From Eutreptiella sp. 'Long Island Sound 2002' (lineage: Eukaryota > Euglenozoa > Euglenophyceae > Eutreptiales > Eutreptiaceae): DNA of 64,000 nt. Shown one piece after another: positions 32,332-41,904 of this stretch. Below the pieces are notes generated by a model, which was not told the DNA's origin, searched no databases, and worked only from the letters and a program-made list of their open reading frames with translations. The number at the start of each line of letters is the position of its first letter. Position 1 is the first letter of the stretch. The stretch spans positions 67,672,719 to 67,736,718 of the forward strand of contig OZ038379.1 in NCBI GenBank assembly GCA_964036045.1, given 5' to 3'. A program made the translations under genes and the position numbers.

Positions 32332-32958
32332 TTAATTCAATGAAGTGTTAAACCCCATGAGGTCTTGTTGAAGTGATCGAAATTGCTGATCAATTTGTTG
32401 ATGATGATGGTCCACAATTTTTCGAAGACCTCTGCCTTCATTGAGCACACCTTCAGCATGGGCTTGGATCTCGATCCGCAAGGTGGAAAGTGCTACTCGA
32501 ATTTCGCCAATGGCACCATTCACTTCGTGAGCATATTCCTTTGAGAAGTTCACGACAGCATTGAGGGCCTTGGTAACCTCCTCAACTTGTTGTCCAAGAA
32601 CATGTTGATCTCCATCATGATTATATTGCAAGATGCGGAATTGTTCTACTGGCACACCCAATGGTGTGATGTATCGAACTCGTTTGAACTCTCGAAATCC
32701 CCAATCACCACCGGTTACTCTTATTTCCTGGCCGATGAAAGGATCATCTCCCATGTGATCCACGCCTTCTTCTTGTTGTGGTTCAAGTTGTTGTGACCCT
32801 TCTTGGTGAGTTATTAATTGACCTTGTGGGGTTTGAAGAACATTTCCATTAAAGGGAACTAATGCCCCTTGATGTAAAGAGCTTGCTTGTTGTTGCTCTT
32901 CTTGCCATTGAATCATGGCCAAAGCATTCAGGTAATCATCGCTGGTATCCATTTTCAA
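32332..32958 (-). CDS. Gypsy-1 N-terminal Gag segment
   Basis: A 208-codon minus-strand ORF starting MKMDTSDDYLNALAMIQW, the first long frame after the 5' LTR and leader. It is rich in Gln and predicted helical, with repeated heptads near the C-terminus (GLRKIVDHHHQQIDQQFRSL). A TAA at 32332-32334 separates it from the large gag ORF in the same frame. Either it is a nonsense mutation in one Gag, or two proteins are made. I favour the former. Confidence 0.6.
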   Translation of the reverse strand: MKMDTSDDYLNALAMIQWQEEQQQASSLHQGALVPFNGNVLQTPQGQLITHQEGSQQLEPQQEEGVDHMGDDPFIGQEIRVTGGDWGFREFKRVRYITPLGVPVEQFRILQYNHDGDQHVLGQQVEEVTKALNAVVNFSKEYAHEVNGAIGEIRVALSTLRIEIQAHAEGVLNEGRGLRKIVDHHHQQIDQQFRSLQQDLMGFNTSLN

Positions 32959-33036
32959 GAAGGGGTTAAATCTTCAGCAGTATTGTCCTTGGAAATGTTA
33001 AACTTCACGTTCAGATCTACTCTCAAAACAACTCCT

Positions 33037-33976
33037 TGTTTTGATATCCGTGTGCTTGTTGATGTTGAGATGGAAGTTGGTGTACTCAAAAGCTTCAAAA
33101 AGCAAATCAACAATAAAATTAAAAGCAAATCGAAGAAATATGCACAAATCCCAAATAACCAATATGAGGCGGAGACAACACAAACAAATAATGTAAGGGT
33201 CCTCAAATCTCAGTAAATGTTGCAAGGAATGGCATCATACTGAGATCTTAACGATCCCTTTGCACACTAACAAAATGAAATATTTGTACAAAGCACAAGA
33301 TGCGAAGCATGCTAACATGCAAAACTCCTTGAAATGTGTGGGCGCCAGAAGGAGCCATCAACCAGCGACCAACACAAACAATAAATGGGGATGCAACGTT
33401 CCTGCTGTAGGCTACACATAGAATCAAAGCACTTGAATAACGCAGCCAGTGGCACAAAGATATGACAAAAACATGCACACAGGCAGCTGGCCTAAAATTA
33501 AGTGTAGAACGAGCACCAACTCTCAAATACTCGAGAGAAGGGTATCAATGCACTTGGGTGATCGGCCGGCATCAAAAACAACTCCACGATGACGGTCTAC
33601 GATTCCCAACCCTCGGATCAGAAAAACTTGACCTTTCTGACCATAGAAAGTTCAGTACTCATAATTAAGTTCTGAAACTTATTTCTACTGCACTGGCACT
33701 GTCAAGAGGAACCTCAACAAAAGCGCCTGAAACACTATTCCAAACATCGCGATATGTCGCCTGTGATAGCGACAGCGACCGGCGGCGACTGGCAGCTCAT
33801 GCCAAGGAATCTTACCATCAGTTTCCCAAATCCCTGCAGTCCTGTCAAGAAAGAAATCAAATTTGGCAACTTTCTAAAGTCCTGAACTGAAATTCTGAAG
33901 CACTGTCCACTCTGGATCCCAGTACAGCCTGAAATGCATACCTATGCACAACCCTGCCCTGTTTTATCCTTTTACA
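33037..33976 (-). repeat. Gypsy-1 5' LTR
   Basis: Direct repeat of 18304-19244, plus strand TGTTTTGATATCCG...TTTTACA. On the minus strand this is upstream of gag, hence the 5' LTR carrying the element promoter. A tRNA-complementary primer site just inside it (33010-33036, minus strand AGGAGTTGTTTTGAGAG) was not recognised. Confidence 0.85.
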
Positions 33977-36093
33977 GCATGCTTGTTGTTCGGCCGTGTG
34001 CCTGTGGAGAGTCGCGGGGCGGGTGATGGTCATGCGCTGCATGGTATACCTCTTCCCCACATGTGTGTGTGTGTGTGTCGGCGTCCCTAGTGTAGCCCGT
34101 GTTTTTTGCTTGTTGTTTCATGGATGTCTTCTGCCTCCATCCTTCTATTTGGTGACCAGCGGTGTGTCCTGAGGATAGTGGGCGTGGAGCGCTGGCGTGT
34201 GTGTGCATGTGCCCTTGGTGTTCGCCTGGTACGTGGTTGCGGCACATATGCGGTGGTTGCCTCGCTCGTCCATACCCTTGCCTTGTGTGTGTGGTGTCTA
34301 TGTGCACTCCTTTTCGGTGGCGTGTTCTGTTTTCTGTTTGTTTTCCGCGTGCTCTTGTGTGGGTCGCTGCCCTCAGTGGCGATGGTTCAACCATGTTGTC
34401 TTCCGTGGCAATGATGGCCTAAGAAGTGTGTGTGTAAGGTAGGAGGGAGGGGGCAGCTTAGCCCATTCCAGTTCGTTTGTGTGGTTACGTCGGCGGCGGT
34501 GGTTTTCTTATTCATACCATCTGTTGTGGTTTTGGCGGCGTGCATGCGCGCATACGGGGCTTCCTGTTGTTTGATTCCTGGTCACAGGCTTGTTGTTTGT
34601 GTTTGTGTTTTGTGCTGGTGGTTCAGTCTTCAGTGGTGCGTGGCTCCCTTCACACCTCTGCGTGCGTGTGTACCTCATACCATGCTCTTTTCCGTGATGT
34701 TGACGGCCTAAGGAGTATGTGAGCCATGGAAGTGCGCGGCTTGGCCTTTTTGGCGCTCCTTTGGTTCGTTGGGGCGTCGGTGGCTCGTGTTTGTTCACTT
34801 TGGCAGCGGCACACTCTTATACTTAGCCTGTGGCATTTGCGCCGGCATGCACATACACGCACGTGCATACCTCTTGGTTGCTTTTCGCTGGCGGGCTTGT
34901 TTTGATTGCGTGTTTTTCGCGGTGTTTTGTTTGTATTTTATCTGTTGTGTTTTGTTTGTGTTGCCCCTGTTCCCTCGTTGCCTTCACACCTGGGCTCGTT
35001 GCGTTCGCGTCCTACAGGCTTCGGATGTGCGGGCGGCGGTGTACCTGCATTGCCTTTGTTTGCTTGGTCATGAACAACGGCGTGGTTGTTGTTGCGCTTT
35101 TTGCCTTGCCTGTTGCATAACTCGGGTCCCCCTTCACGTAAAATACTTGTTTCTTGGCGGCCCTCGTCATCTTGCCCTGTCTATACCGTTTTGGTTTCTG
35201 GTCATCTTGCGCTCGGCGTGTGTTTGTTTTCCTTGTTGTTTGTGGGGCAGGCACAAGTCTCTAGCTCCTACCGCACACATTTGGCTAGTTGTTTCGGAGC
35301 ACAGAAGGGCTAACTTTCGCTTTCTCCCGGTTAGGGCTGTTCGCTTTTGTGCTGTGTGCGTGGTATTTTGCCAACCTCGCCAAACAGCAGCGCAAAGATT
35401 CGTGCGGACTTCTGAGGCTGGAGGAAAATTTTTTTTTCGTTTATTTTTCCTTGTCTCTGCGTCTTTTTCTCTTTTTTATTTTTCCTGCGATCGCGCAGGC
35501 GACAAAGCATCCCTACCGATCATGCAACCATCTGCTGACAAGCCACGGAGGGGCAGGGCGAGGGAAGACAACACGCACACATAAGCCCGGAGATGTTATG
35601 GCAGGAGACGCACAGCACATGCAGCGCACAAATGGCAGCGGAGAGAGAAGAAATCACCAGTGGCACGAAGCAGGGCACAGGAACAAACCAGACGCTCCAT
35701 GAACCAAAAGAAGCGAGCCCGTAAGCCCCACCGGAAACACCAACCATTTTGTGGTCCGGAACATAATTGGGTCGTGGTCCTGTATTGCAGTGGTGCTGAA
35801 GATTTCCCAAACTTCCGCACTGGTAGTCCAGCAGAGGGTGTTGAAGGCCCTTGAGCCATATGCGCCATCAATGTAGACTACTGGTAACAGCGTAGCAGTG
35901 TACTGGCATGTAGGGGATCTCAGCATGGCGTGGAAGGAGGAGGTGCACTAGAGCGCTGGCCCTCTCCTTGGCGATGAACCACGGCCACAGAGGGGCACGC
36001 AGGGCGGTGGTGTGGTTTGGATGGGTCACAGCTTTGTCATTATCAAAACAGGATTGTGTGATATCCTATTACAACCGTCCTTCTATCCGAGGC
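33977..36093. other. GT-rich non-coding stretch with degenerate 288-bp repeat
   Basis: G/T-rich on plus strand. A (GT)n microsatellite lies at about 34063-34080. The phrase CC(A/G)TG(G/A)(C/T)...GA(T/C)GGCCTAAG(A/G)AGT recurs near 34394 and 34682 (spacing about 288 bp) with weakly similar surroundings, suggesting a decayed tandem repeat. From about 35500 to 35990 composition becomes balanced. One minus-strand frame there (35654-35926) reads VVYIDGAYGSRAFNTL, possibly a transposon scrap. No gene is supported. Confidence 0.35.
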
Positions 36094-36099
36094 CTAGTG

Positions 36100-36880
36100 A
36101 CATCCGTCTCTCTTGGCTTTTTCGCTGAGACCTCTGACCCACACACCGTTCCATGTTGCCCTCACTCCTTTCCCGGCGGTCTGTCCTTTGCCCTTGGTTG
36201 TCAAACCTGTTGCCTGGAATTTTGTTCCACGCTCCCTCTTACTCCAGTCATAAGTTGGGCTAGGCACGTTTGTTCCTTCACTCTGCTTCTCGTCCTCTGG
36301 CGCCACAACCTACCAGCGCTCCTTCTCCTGTTGTTGGACTGGTCCCCGCTTCTTCGTGGCCTTCTCTGTCTTCTCTGCTGTTCCCCTTGTTCGCCTTCTC
36401 CATGTTCTCTTGTGCTGCTTTCTGCTGCTCCCTTCGCTGAGACATCCGTCACACAGGCACCTTTCCGGCCTGTCCTCCATTCCTTGACCTGTGGAAGTCC
36501 GTCCCTCGGTTCTTTGCGCTGGGATCTCCGTTCCAAACGCCCCTTTTCTCGTGCATACCTCGGTCTAGGGACGTTCGTCCCTTCGGCGCTCATTATTTTT
36601 CCCTGGTCTCTGTTCCCCTGGCCTGCTTTTTCGTCGCTGTTCCTTCCATCTCTGTAGTTGCTTCCGTCTTGTCGGCTGCTGTCCTCTTCCGCGTTCATTG
36701 TTAAGTTTGTGCCCCTTTCTGCCCCTCGCTTTACTGTGACATCCGTCGCACACGCTCCTTTCCTGCCCCTCCTTCCTTCACTGGCCTAGAGAACTCCGTC
36801 CCTTGGGCTGTTTGCGCTGACACGTTGGTCCCACACGACCTCCTTTTGCGCACGGCCCTTTCTGCTGTTCTCCAAACTAT
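36100..36880. repeat. Pyrimidine-rich degenerate repeat, about 300 bp units
   Basis: The plus strand is C/T-rich. GCTGAGACCTCTGACCCACAC (36126 region), GCTGAGACATCCGTCACACA (36437 region) and CTGTGACATCCGTCGCACAC (36734 region) are spaced about 300 bp. Each is followed by a CC(T)TTTCC-type run and CCTTGACCTGTGG or GGCCTAGAGAACTCC variants. About two and a half units are visible. Open minus-strand frames are compositional. Confidence 0.45.
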
Positions 36881-37304
36881 ACCTTTTTTTTGTGGGTGGG
36901 GGGGGAGGTTGGTCCGCAATACTCTGAGACGCGCGGCACCATGTGCAGGGACCCCACAGGGTACAAACAAAAGAACACTGGTTCCACATCCGACACACCC
37001 ACGCCTGAGTCAGCCCATGATACACACCACACATACTCCCAACTCTGCACCCGTATGCTCACTGCAATGGACAAGGGTACTACCCCTGAAACCTCCAAGG
37101 AGGTGAGTGATCATGCCGCTGTAGTACGCCAGCTCATGAGACAGGCCAGACAGGTCTCCAAGGAGTTTTAAAGGCGACTAACCATACACTACTAAGCCCC
37201 CCCAACCATTCCACTCTGCCCACACCCACTAGGAAGATACAGTGTATCCTACGGCACGACACACCTCGGGCTGACCCTGCGCTTAGGCACATCTCCGACC
37301 ACGC
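36881..37304 (+). other. Left flank of the DIRS-like element, possible LINE remnant
   Basis: One frame reads ESAHDTHHTYSQLCTRMLTA and EVSDHAAVVRQLMRQARQ before a TAA at 37168-37170. The helix-rich composition would fit the linker upstream of a LINE RT. The sequence right of the DIRS-like element (42001 onward) is a LINE RT on the same strand. That is the only reason to suggest they were once continuous. Confidence 0.25.
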
Positions 37305-37378
37305 TGGCTCAGCTAGCACTACACAATCCCCATATGCTCCAACCACTATTAACCTCCCATGCTCTTAAAACCGGTCAC
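37305..37378 (+). repeat. DIRS-like element, left inverted terminal repeat
   Basis: Positions 37305-37335 are perfectly complementary to 41438-41468. Positions 37334-37373 are perfectly complementary to 41615-41654. Similarity in inverted orientation to the right end (about 41905-41990) covers TAGCACTACACAA, CATAT and CTTAAAACCGGT. Confidence 0.85.
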
Positions 37379-37473
37379 GCGCTCACTGAGTTGTTCAACT
37401 AGTGATTTGCTGTACCCAGAGCTTTGATTTCTGATGCAATCCAAAATGTTTTAAGGATATAAATTTTAACAAA

Positions 37474-38460
37474 ATGACAGAAGAAAATGAGACACTGGAG
37501 TTTCACGAGTTCGTGCTGAAATTGCCGGATTCGGCGTGGAACCTGAGTTCTGAGTCGTTGGAACATGCAGCACAGTTGGCAAAGGAAGGCGCAATGAGTG
37601 GTCTCAGTCCTTGGCAGGCAGCGTCACTGTATTCCAAACTTACAGGAAAGAAAACACTGGCCACTGTCAAAGACACGATGGCCTTGGTTCGTGATGCCTT
37701 ACTCACCTTAAAGGGCGACGACATTGGCAGAACAGGAACGTCGTCGCATCGCGAAGACGTCTTCTTGGCATGCGAAACTTTGAGCGGTCCCAAGGACCAC
37801 GCTGGCCCCGCGTCGGACAAGGAGTCCACGTTCGTGTGGCGCGATGAGGTTCTGTCGCTTCCTTCACGCTTGTCTGCACTCCTGGAAGAGCGAAAGGTTT
37901 TGCAAGACGAGTTTCGCAGAAAAAAGATGTTGAAGCACTTGCCAGTGTTCGACGAGTTCCATAGGGCAGCTGTTAATAACGCGCCAACGCACAAACATCC
38001 AGCGGACGCAGAGAAGCGTCGTTGGGAACAACAGGTAAAAGACGCCATGCGAGTCCTGGGAGTAGTCTTAACACGCGAAGATGACACAACGGTAGCTCCG
38101 GAAGCACCTGTTTCATTGGTACTATGTGAACATTTGTTTGCAATGTTGGGTGCGTTGGACTACAGCATCCAAAGCTCCCGGCGAGTGGCAGTAGATAAAC
38201 GGTTTGAACAACCTGCGATTGCACCAGAGTTACTCTCGAAGGATGACATGTCACTACTTCAGTCGCGCAACAAATTACAAAAAGACCTGAGAGGCACGCG
38301 TTTCTCCCCTTACTCGCATCGTAGTTCTTTCCGTTCGTTTTCAACACGAGGTCGTTTTGATTCACGGAGATCTGGCAAAGGAGGCAAAGGCAAAGGTAAG
38401 GGTTTCACCCAAAGATTTGTGCCACGTAACGACAAGTTAGATGAACGACCACAGCAGTAG
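37474..38460 (+). CDS. DIRS-like element ORF1, Gag-like protein
   Basis: 328 codons from ATG at 37474, the first long frame after the left terminus and an AT-rich leader (TATAAATTTTAAC just upstream), to TAG at 38458. The N-terminal two thirds is helical and charged (LEFHEFVLKLPDSAWNL, SALLEERKVLQDEFRRKKM). The C-terminus is Arg/Ser/Gly-rich with KGGKGKGKG, suited to RNA binding. There is no CCHC knuckle, which is usual for DIRS Gag. ORF1 overlaps ORF2 by 20 bp, as expected for a compact polycistronic element. Assignment rests on position and composition rather than sequence homology. Confidence 0.7.
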   Translation: MTEENETLEFHEFVLKLPDSAWNLSSESLEHAAQLAKEGAMSGLSPWQAASLYSKLTGKKTLATVKDTMALVRDALLTLKGDDIGRTGTSSHREDVFLACETLSGPKDHAGPASDKESTFVWRDEVLSLPSRLSALLEERKVLQDEFRRKKMLKHLPVFDEFHRAAVNNAPTHKHPADAEKRRWEQQVKDAMRVLGVVLTREDDTTVAPEAPVSLVLCEHLFAMLGALDYSIQSSRRVAVDKRFEQPAIAPELLSKDDMSLLQSRNKLQKDLRGTRFSPYSHRSSFRSFSTRGRFDSRRSGKGGKGKGKGFTQRFVPRNDKLDERPQQ

Positions 38461-40474
38461 CTTGACTGTAGAGGATTTATTGGCACCAGCCGTGTGCGTG
38501 CCACCGCCGATCCATCCCCACCTGCCACTCTATTTGCGCTGTCGTGCACAATTGCATGAATGGGAAACGTTGAAGGACACATACGCGGCGTCAGTGATTC
38601 GCAATGGGCTGCAGCTTGATTGGGTTGACGGTTTTGATCCGGATCGACCAACCGACGACTTCCGTCCTCGTTCTTCCCACGCAGAGGTAACCGACCCTGA
38701 ATTGGTAAAACACGTTTTGGATGCAGTGCAACAGGGTTGCATGGAATGCGTCGAGCGCAAAGACATTAAGTGTTGTGCAAGTATGTTCGCAGTGGACAAA
38801 GCGTCAGACGAGGCACATCCTGAGGGAGGCCGTCGACCTATCACCAATTTGAAGAACGTGAACCAGTTTGTACAGACCACCTATTTTCGTTTGGTCACTC
38901 TGTGGGGCATTTTACCGTTCTTGAGACCCGGTCAGTATGCTTGCAAAATTGACCTGAAAAGTGCTTATTTTCACATGGGTATCCATCCGCGGGATCGACC
39001 TTATTTGGGGGTCTACGTCGACGGTGAATTTTACAGGTGGTGCGTTTTGCCGTTTGGATTAAACGTTGCACCACGGGAATGGCAACGCCTCATGCAACCA
39101 ATTTTAAATACCGTGCGTGAACGCGGAGCACTCGTTTGGGTCTACTTGGACGATTGGCTCATCATTGGCAATACTTACCGTGAATGTCTGGAACACACAC
39201 GTTTTTTGGTACAACTTTTGCATCGGTTGGGTATATTGGTCAATGTCCCAAAATCATGTTTGGAGCCGTCGCAAGAAATTATAATGCTTGGTTTTATGCT
39301 GAACTTCAGGGAAGGATTCGTCGCGGTACCTCCAAAGCGCCTACAAGCAATTTTTCGGGACGTGAACAGACTGGCACACAGTCACACACCATCAGTGAGG
39401 CGATGCGCCTCCGTTCTTGGAAGAATCCGTTCCTTGTTGTTCGCCATGCCCCATATCCGACTCCTCAGCGACGCCCTGGCGGTGCACGTGGCGGTGGCAG
39501 TCCAGGCTGGCTGGGAGGCAGACGTGGCGCTCCCGGAGCGCGTGTCACGTCAGTTGATGGATCTGGCGGACGAGTTACACCAGTGGAAGGGACGCACCTT
39601 CGTAGGTTCCATGGGTCACGTCAGGGACATGTACTCGGACGCGTCGGATCTGGCGTGGGGCGGAGTCCTTCAAGGGAATGCCCAAGCAGCGTTCGGTTGG
39701 TTCCTGAATCGAGAGGAACACATAAACGTCAAAGAGTTCAGGGGAGCCCTACTGACGATTCAAGCGTATGCGCTGAGGGACACCACGCTGCGATTTTTCA
39801 CCGACTCAATGGTCCTTTACTGGTATCTCCGCAAGTGGGGAGGTCGCAAGCCGCGGTTCAACGCATTGATTCTCCAACTGTGGAATTTTACACGAGCCAA
39901 TCGCATCGAGATTCAACCGTTTTACGTGCACACCTCGGTAAATCCGGCGGACATTTGGTCTCGGCTTCGTTGGACACCGTCGGAGGCTACCTTCCCGTCG
40001 GACGTGTTGACTTGGATCCTGGAGGAGTTCAAAAGTTGGATTCAGCCGGAAATCGATTGGATGTCAAGGAGTTCCAATGCGGTGTGCAGCAAGTTCGTCA
40101 GTCCGTGTCCTCAGCCGGGGGCTTACGCCATCGATGTCTTCTCCCAGAATCTAACTTTACTTTCACCGGGGTGGGTCTTCCCGCCGTTCAAGCACATACC
40201 TCAGTTGGTCAACCAAGTGTTGGAGTCACCAGGGGTGGAGGTTCTCATGGCTCTGCCGTACAGGCCGCGCGAAGTTTGGTGGAACCTATTGATGAAACAC
40301 GTGAAGTTCGCAGTGAACACGTCGGAGTTCCGGTTGCAAATGCCAGACGGCACAGAGACACAACCACGTTTCGTGTTGACCTTGGCGTATGTTTGCGTGA
40401 ATACTATCAATTGCGAGGAGCTACCAACGAAGAGGCGACGCTCATCATCAATGAAATCGGGAAGGACACCTTGA
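38441..40474 (+). CDS. DIRS-like element ORF2, reverse transcriptase-RNase H with C-terminal domain
   Basis: 677 codons. RT motifs: GGRRPITNLKNVNQFV, ACKIDLKSAYFHMGIH, WCVLPFGLNVAPREWQRLM and the active site LVWVYLDDWLIIGNT (YLDD). RNase H follows with MYSDASDLAWGGVL, HINVKEFRGALLTI, RFFTDSMVLYWYL and HTSVNPADIWSRL, giving the D-E-D-D set. The C-terminal part reads AYAIDVFSQNLTLLSPGWVF, PPFKHIPQLVNQVLESPGVE and MALPYRPREVWWNLL. In DIRS elements this region has been compared with DAM-like methyltransferases. All catalytic residues are present and no stop interrupts, so the enzyme could be functional. The product converts element RNA to circular DNA. Confidence 0.92.
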   Translation: MNDHSSSLTVEDLLAPAVCVPPPIHPHLPLYLRCRAQLHEWETLKDTYAASVIRNGLQLDWVDGFDPDRPTDDFRPRSSHAEVTDPELVKHVLDAVQQGCMECVERKDIKCCASMFAVDKASDEAHPEGGRRPITNLKNVNQFVQTTYFRLVTLWGILPFLRPGQYACKIDLKSAYFHMGIHPRDRPYLGVYVDGEFYRWCVLPFGLNVAPREWQRLMQPILNTVRERGALVWVYLDDWLIIGNTYRECLEHTRFLVQLLHRLGILVNVPKSCLEPSQEIIMLGFMLNFREGFVAVPPKRLQAIFRDVNRLAHSHTPSVRRCASVLGRIRSLLFAMPHIRLLSDALAVHVAVAVQAGWEADVALPERVSRQLMDLADELHQWKGRTFVGSMGHVRDMYSDASDLAWGGVLQGNAQAAFGWFLNREEHINVKEFRGALLTIQAYALRDTTLRFFTDSMVLYWYLRKWGGRKPRFNALILQLWNFTRANRIEIQPFYVHTSVNPADIWSRLRWTPSEATFPSDVLTWILEEFKSWIQPEIDWMSRSSNAVCSKFVSPCPQPGAYAIDVFSQNLTLLSPGWVFPPFKHIPQLVNQVLESPGVEVLMALPYRPREVWWNLLMKHVKFAVNTSEFRLQMPDGTETQPRFVLTLAYVCVNTINCEELPTKRRRSSSMKSGRTP

Positions 40475-41382
40475 AACGTTACAATTCTGCGTGGCACATG
40501 TTTGGTACGTTCTTGTTACAAGACGCGGCGCTTGCTCCACTGTTAAAGGTGGAGCGCTTTGGTCAAATCCCACTGATGACGGTGGCGGTGCAACTTTTAA
40601 AGTTTTCACGCACGCATTCTTTAAGTGCTGGGCGTATGGCGTATTCAGCAGTGTGTTTATTCCCGTGCTTTTCGCAACTACGTTTCGAGGGTATGCTACG
40701 CAACTTGAAACGTGACTGGTTCGTCAGTGTTCCTCATTATCATCGTTTCTATGATGTACGGCGTCTTATACAAGTCATGCATCAGCAACCTGTGGAGACG
40801 GAAGCTCAGCTGCGCTTGCAAGCCATTTTGTCCTTGAGATTCTTTGCCTTGTTCCGAGGCGTTGATCTGGCGCGATCACGTAGGGATATCCAACGCGCTG
40901 CTCAGCCTTGGTTCATTTCTGCTAAGCGCAAAGGGAGGAGATACTATGCACGTTATCCTATTCACAATGTTACGCCACCGTCAATTGATCCGCAGCGCTG
41001 CTTAGCGCGTTATTTGGAAGCTACTGGTGATTACGAGGGTTCTGAGATTTTTGTGTCCCTACGAAAGCCACGGAAGCCTTTATCGTCTGATACCATCAAC
41101 GGTCTCACTACTCGCTGGTTAAGGAAACACCTACTGGATTTGGGGGAACTGGAGACGGATTCGTTTTCCGCGCATTCTACACGAGGAGCAGCAGCAACTG
41201 CACTAATCTATCTTGGCGTGGATCCGCATGTGGTAGCGGCATTGGGTGATTGGTCCTGTTACGATACATTCAGGAAGTTTTACGACAGGACCAGAGCTCT
41301 GTTGCGCATCACGCAAGTTCTGGTCCCTCCTGATCTGGCGACTGGGGAAGCGGCGCGCGCTTCGCGCCTGGCGATTAATTAA
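40390..41382 (+). CDS. DIRS-like element ORF3, tyrosine recombinase
   Basis: The frame is open from 39184, but only the part from about 40390 shows recombinase sequence. The rest overlaps RT-RNase H in another frame. Visible features are an N-terminal core-binding region (ATNEEATLIINEIGKDTLKRYN), LRFFALFRGVDLARSR with the first catalytic Arg, SAHSTRGAAAT (H-x-x-R box) and ALGDWSCYDTFRKFYDRTR with Trp and nucleophile Tyr. The product would integrate the circular cDNA. No ATG lies between about 39900 and 40480 in this frame. Translation therefore starts far upstream, by frameshift from ORF2, or at the Met near 40498. Stop TAA is at 41380. Confidence 0.9.
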   Translation, partial: CLREYYQLRGATNEEATLIINEIGKDTLKRYNSAWHMFGTFLLQDAALAPLLKVERFGQIPLMTVAVQLLKFSRTHSLSAGRMAYSAVCLFPCFSQLRFEGMLRNLKRDWFVSVPHYHRFYDVRRLIQVMHQQPVETEAQLRLQAILSLRFFALFRGVDLARSRRDIQRAAQPWFISAKRKGRRYYARYPIHNVTPPSIDPQRCLARYLEATGDYEGSEIFVSLRKPRKPLSSDTINGLTTRWLRKHLLDLGELETDSFSAHSTRGAAATALIYLGVDPHVVAALGDWSCYDTFRKFYDRTRALLRITQVLVPPDLATGEAARASRLAIN

Positions 41383-41437
41383 TTCTTATATAAGGGTTCA
41401 GTTCACGGGAGCTCAGTTCTTCCGTTCTGTTGCCCAT

Positions 41438-41560
41438 ATATGGGGATTGTGTAGTGCTAGCTGAGCCAGCTCGGATTTACCCGAATAGGTGAGGAGGAAA
41501 GAAGAGATGGCGAAGCAATAGCACTACACAAGACACATATATGCCCACCCTGTCCCTCCC
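41438..41560 (+). repeat. DIRS-like element, internal complementary region
   Basis: 41438-41468 is the reverse complement of the left end 37305-37335. 41470-41557 is the reverse complement of the right end (about 41922-42000; TTTACCCGAATAGGTGAGGA here, TCCTCACCTATTCGGGTAAA there). The two blocks meet at 41469. In the DIRS model this region templates joining of the two ends to form a circle. Confidence 0.9.
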
Positions 41561-41614
41561 TTAAGTTCTTCGCTCACCGTGAAAAGCAGTTGACACTTGG
41601 GTCGTCGGTTGCCA

Positions 41615-41654
41615 CGGTTTTAAGAGCATGGGAGGTTAATAGTGGTTGGAGCAT
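41615..41654 (+). repeat. Second inverted copy of left-terminal sequence
   Basis: CGGTTTTAAGAGCATGGGAG and following bases are the exact reverse complement of 37334-37373, 40 bp. It is separate from both the internal complementary region and the right terminal repeat, so left-end sequence is complemented twice. Confidence 0.85.
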
Positions 41655-41718
41655 GTAAGGAGTACTGATTTTCCAAATTTTTTATTATACTACGGTTTTC
41701 TCTGAGATCGTCGACGAC

Positions 41719-41790
41719 AGGTCGTAGCTTAGAGGAAAAACACAACTCTAAGGTTGGTAGAGTGTGGGTTCAAACCCCATGGGGGGTATT
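41719..41790 (+). tRNA. tRNA-like sequence (probably pseudo-tRNA) inside the DIRS-like right end
   Basis: TAGCTTAGAGG (41725-41735) fits the pol III A box, and GGTTCAAACCC (41767-41777) fits the B box. A T-arm GTGGG/CCCAT closes around TTCAAAC. A 6-bp stem ACTCTA/TAGAGT with a 7-base loop sits where the anticodon arm would be. However, no acceptor stem or D stem pairs, and the loop lacks T33. I therefore call it tRNA-like or SINE-like, not a functional tRNA. Confidence 0.3.
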
Positions 41791-41904
41791 TGAGGTCAAA
41801 AGTTCATTTTTCATGTATAATACCATTTTTGTGTATATTTTGAGGGTGCCCGTTTCAATGAAAGGTAGCAAAGGGCACCAAAGGAGCAGAAAACAGAGAA
41901 AACA

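Larger units (their letters stand above)
18304..33976 (-). mobile_element. Gypsy-1: Ty3/gypsy chromovirus-type LTR retrotransposon, nested and decayed
   Basis: Two direct repeats of about 940 bp (18304-19244 and 33037-33976) bracket, on the minus strand, gag with CCHC knuckles, an aspartic protease, an additional conserved domain, RT-RNase H, integrase and a chromodomain. This is the order of Ty3/gypsy (Metaviridae-like) elements with integrase last. A 3.15-kb LINE copy interrupts it at 21470-24621, so its own length is about 12.5 kb. Nonsense codons and frameshifts occur throughout, so it is not autonomous now. No matching 5-bp target duplication is evident outside the LTRs (CTCCT at left, GCATG at right). 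The ends may be slightly misplaced or the flanks rearranged. Confidence 0.85.

Noticed and set aside
18304-33976. Gypsy-1 bounded by a clear 5-bp target duplication
   Set aside because: I compared flanks for alternative LTR boundaries (starts at 18299, 18304 and 18309; end at 33976). None gave matching 5-mers.
34106-35584. Plus-strand ORFs rich in Cys/Val/Leu that look like membrane proteins
   Set aside because: The region is GT-rich low-complexity DNA. Codons TTG, GTG, TGT and TGG produce hydrophobic translations in every frame, with no constrained pattern.
39184-40380. N-terminal 400 codons of the recombinase ORF as a genuine extra domain
   Set aside because: The stretch overlaps well-conserved RT-RNase H in another frame and has the Gly/Arg/Ser-rich look of an out-of-frame translation.
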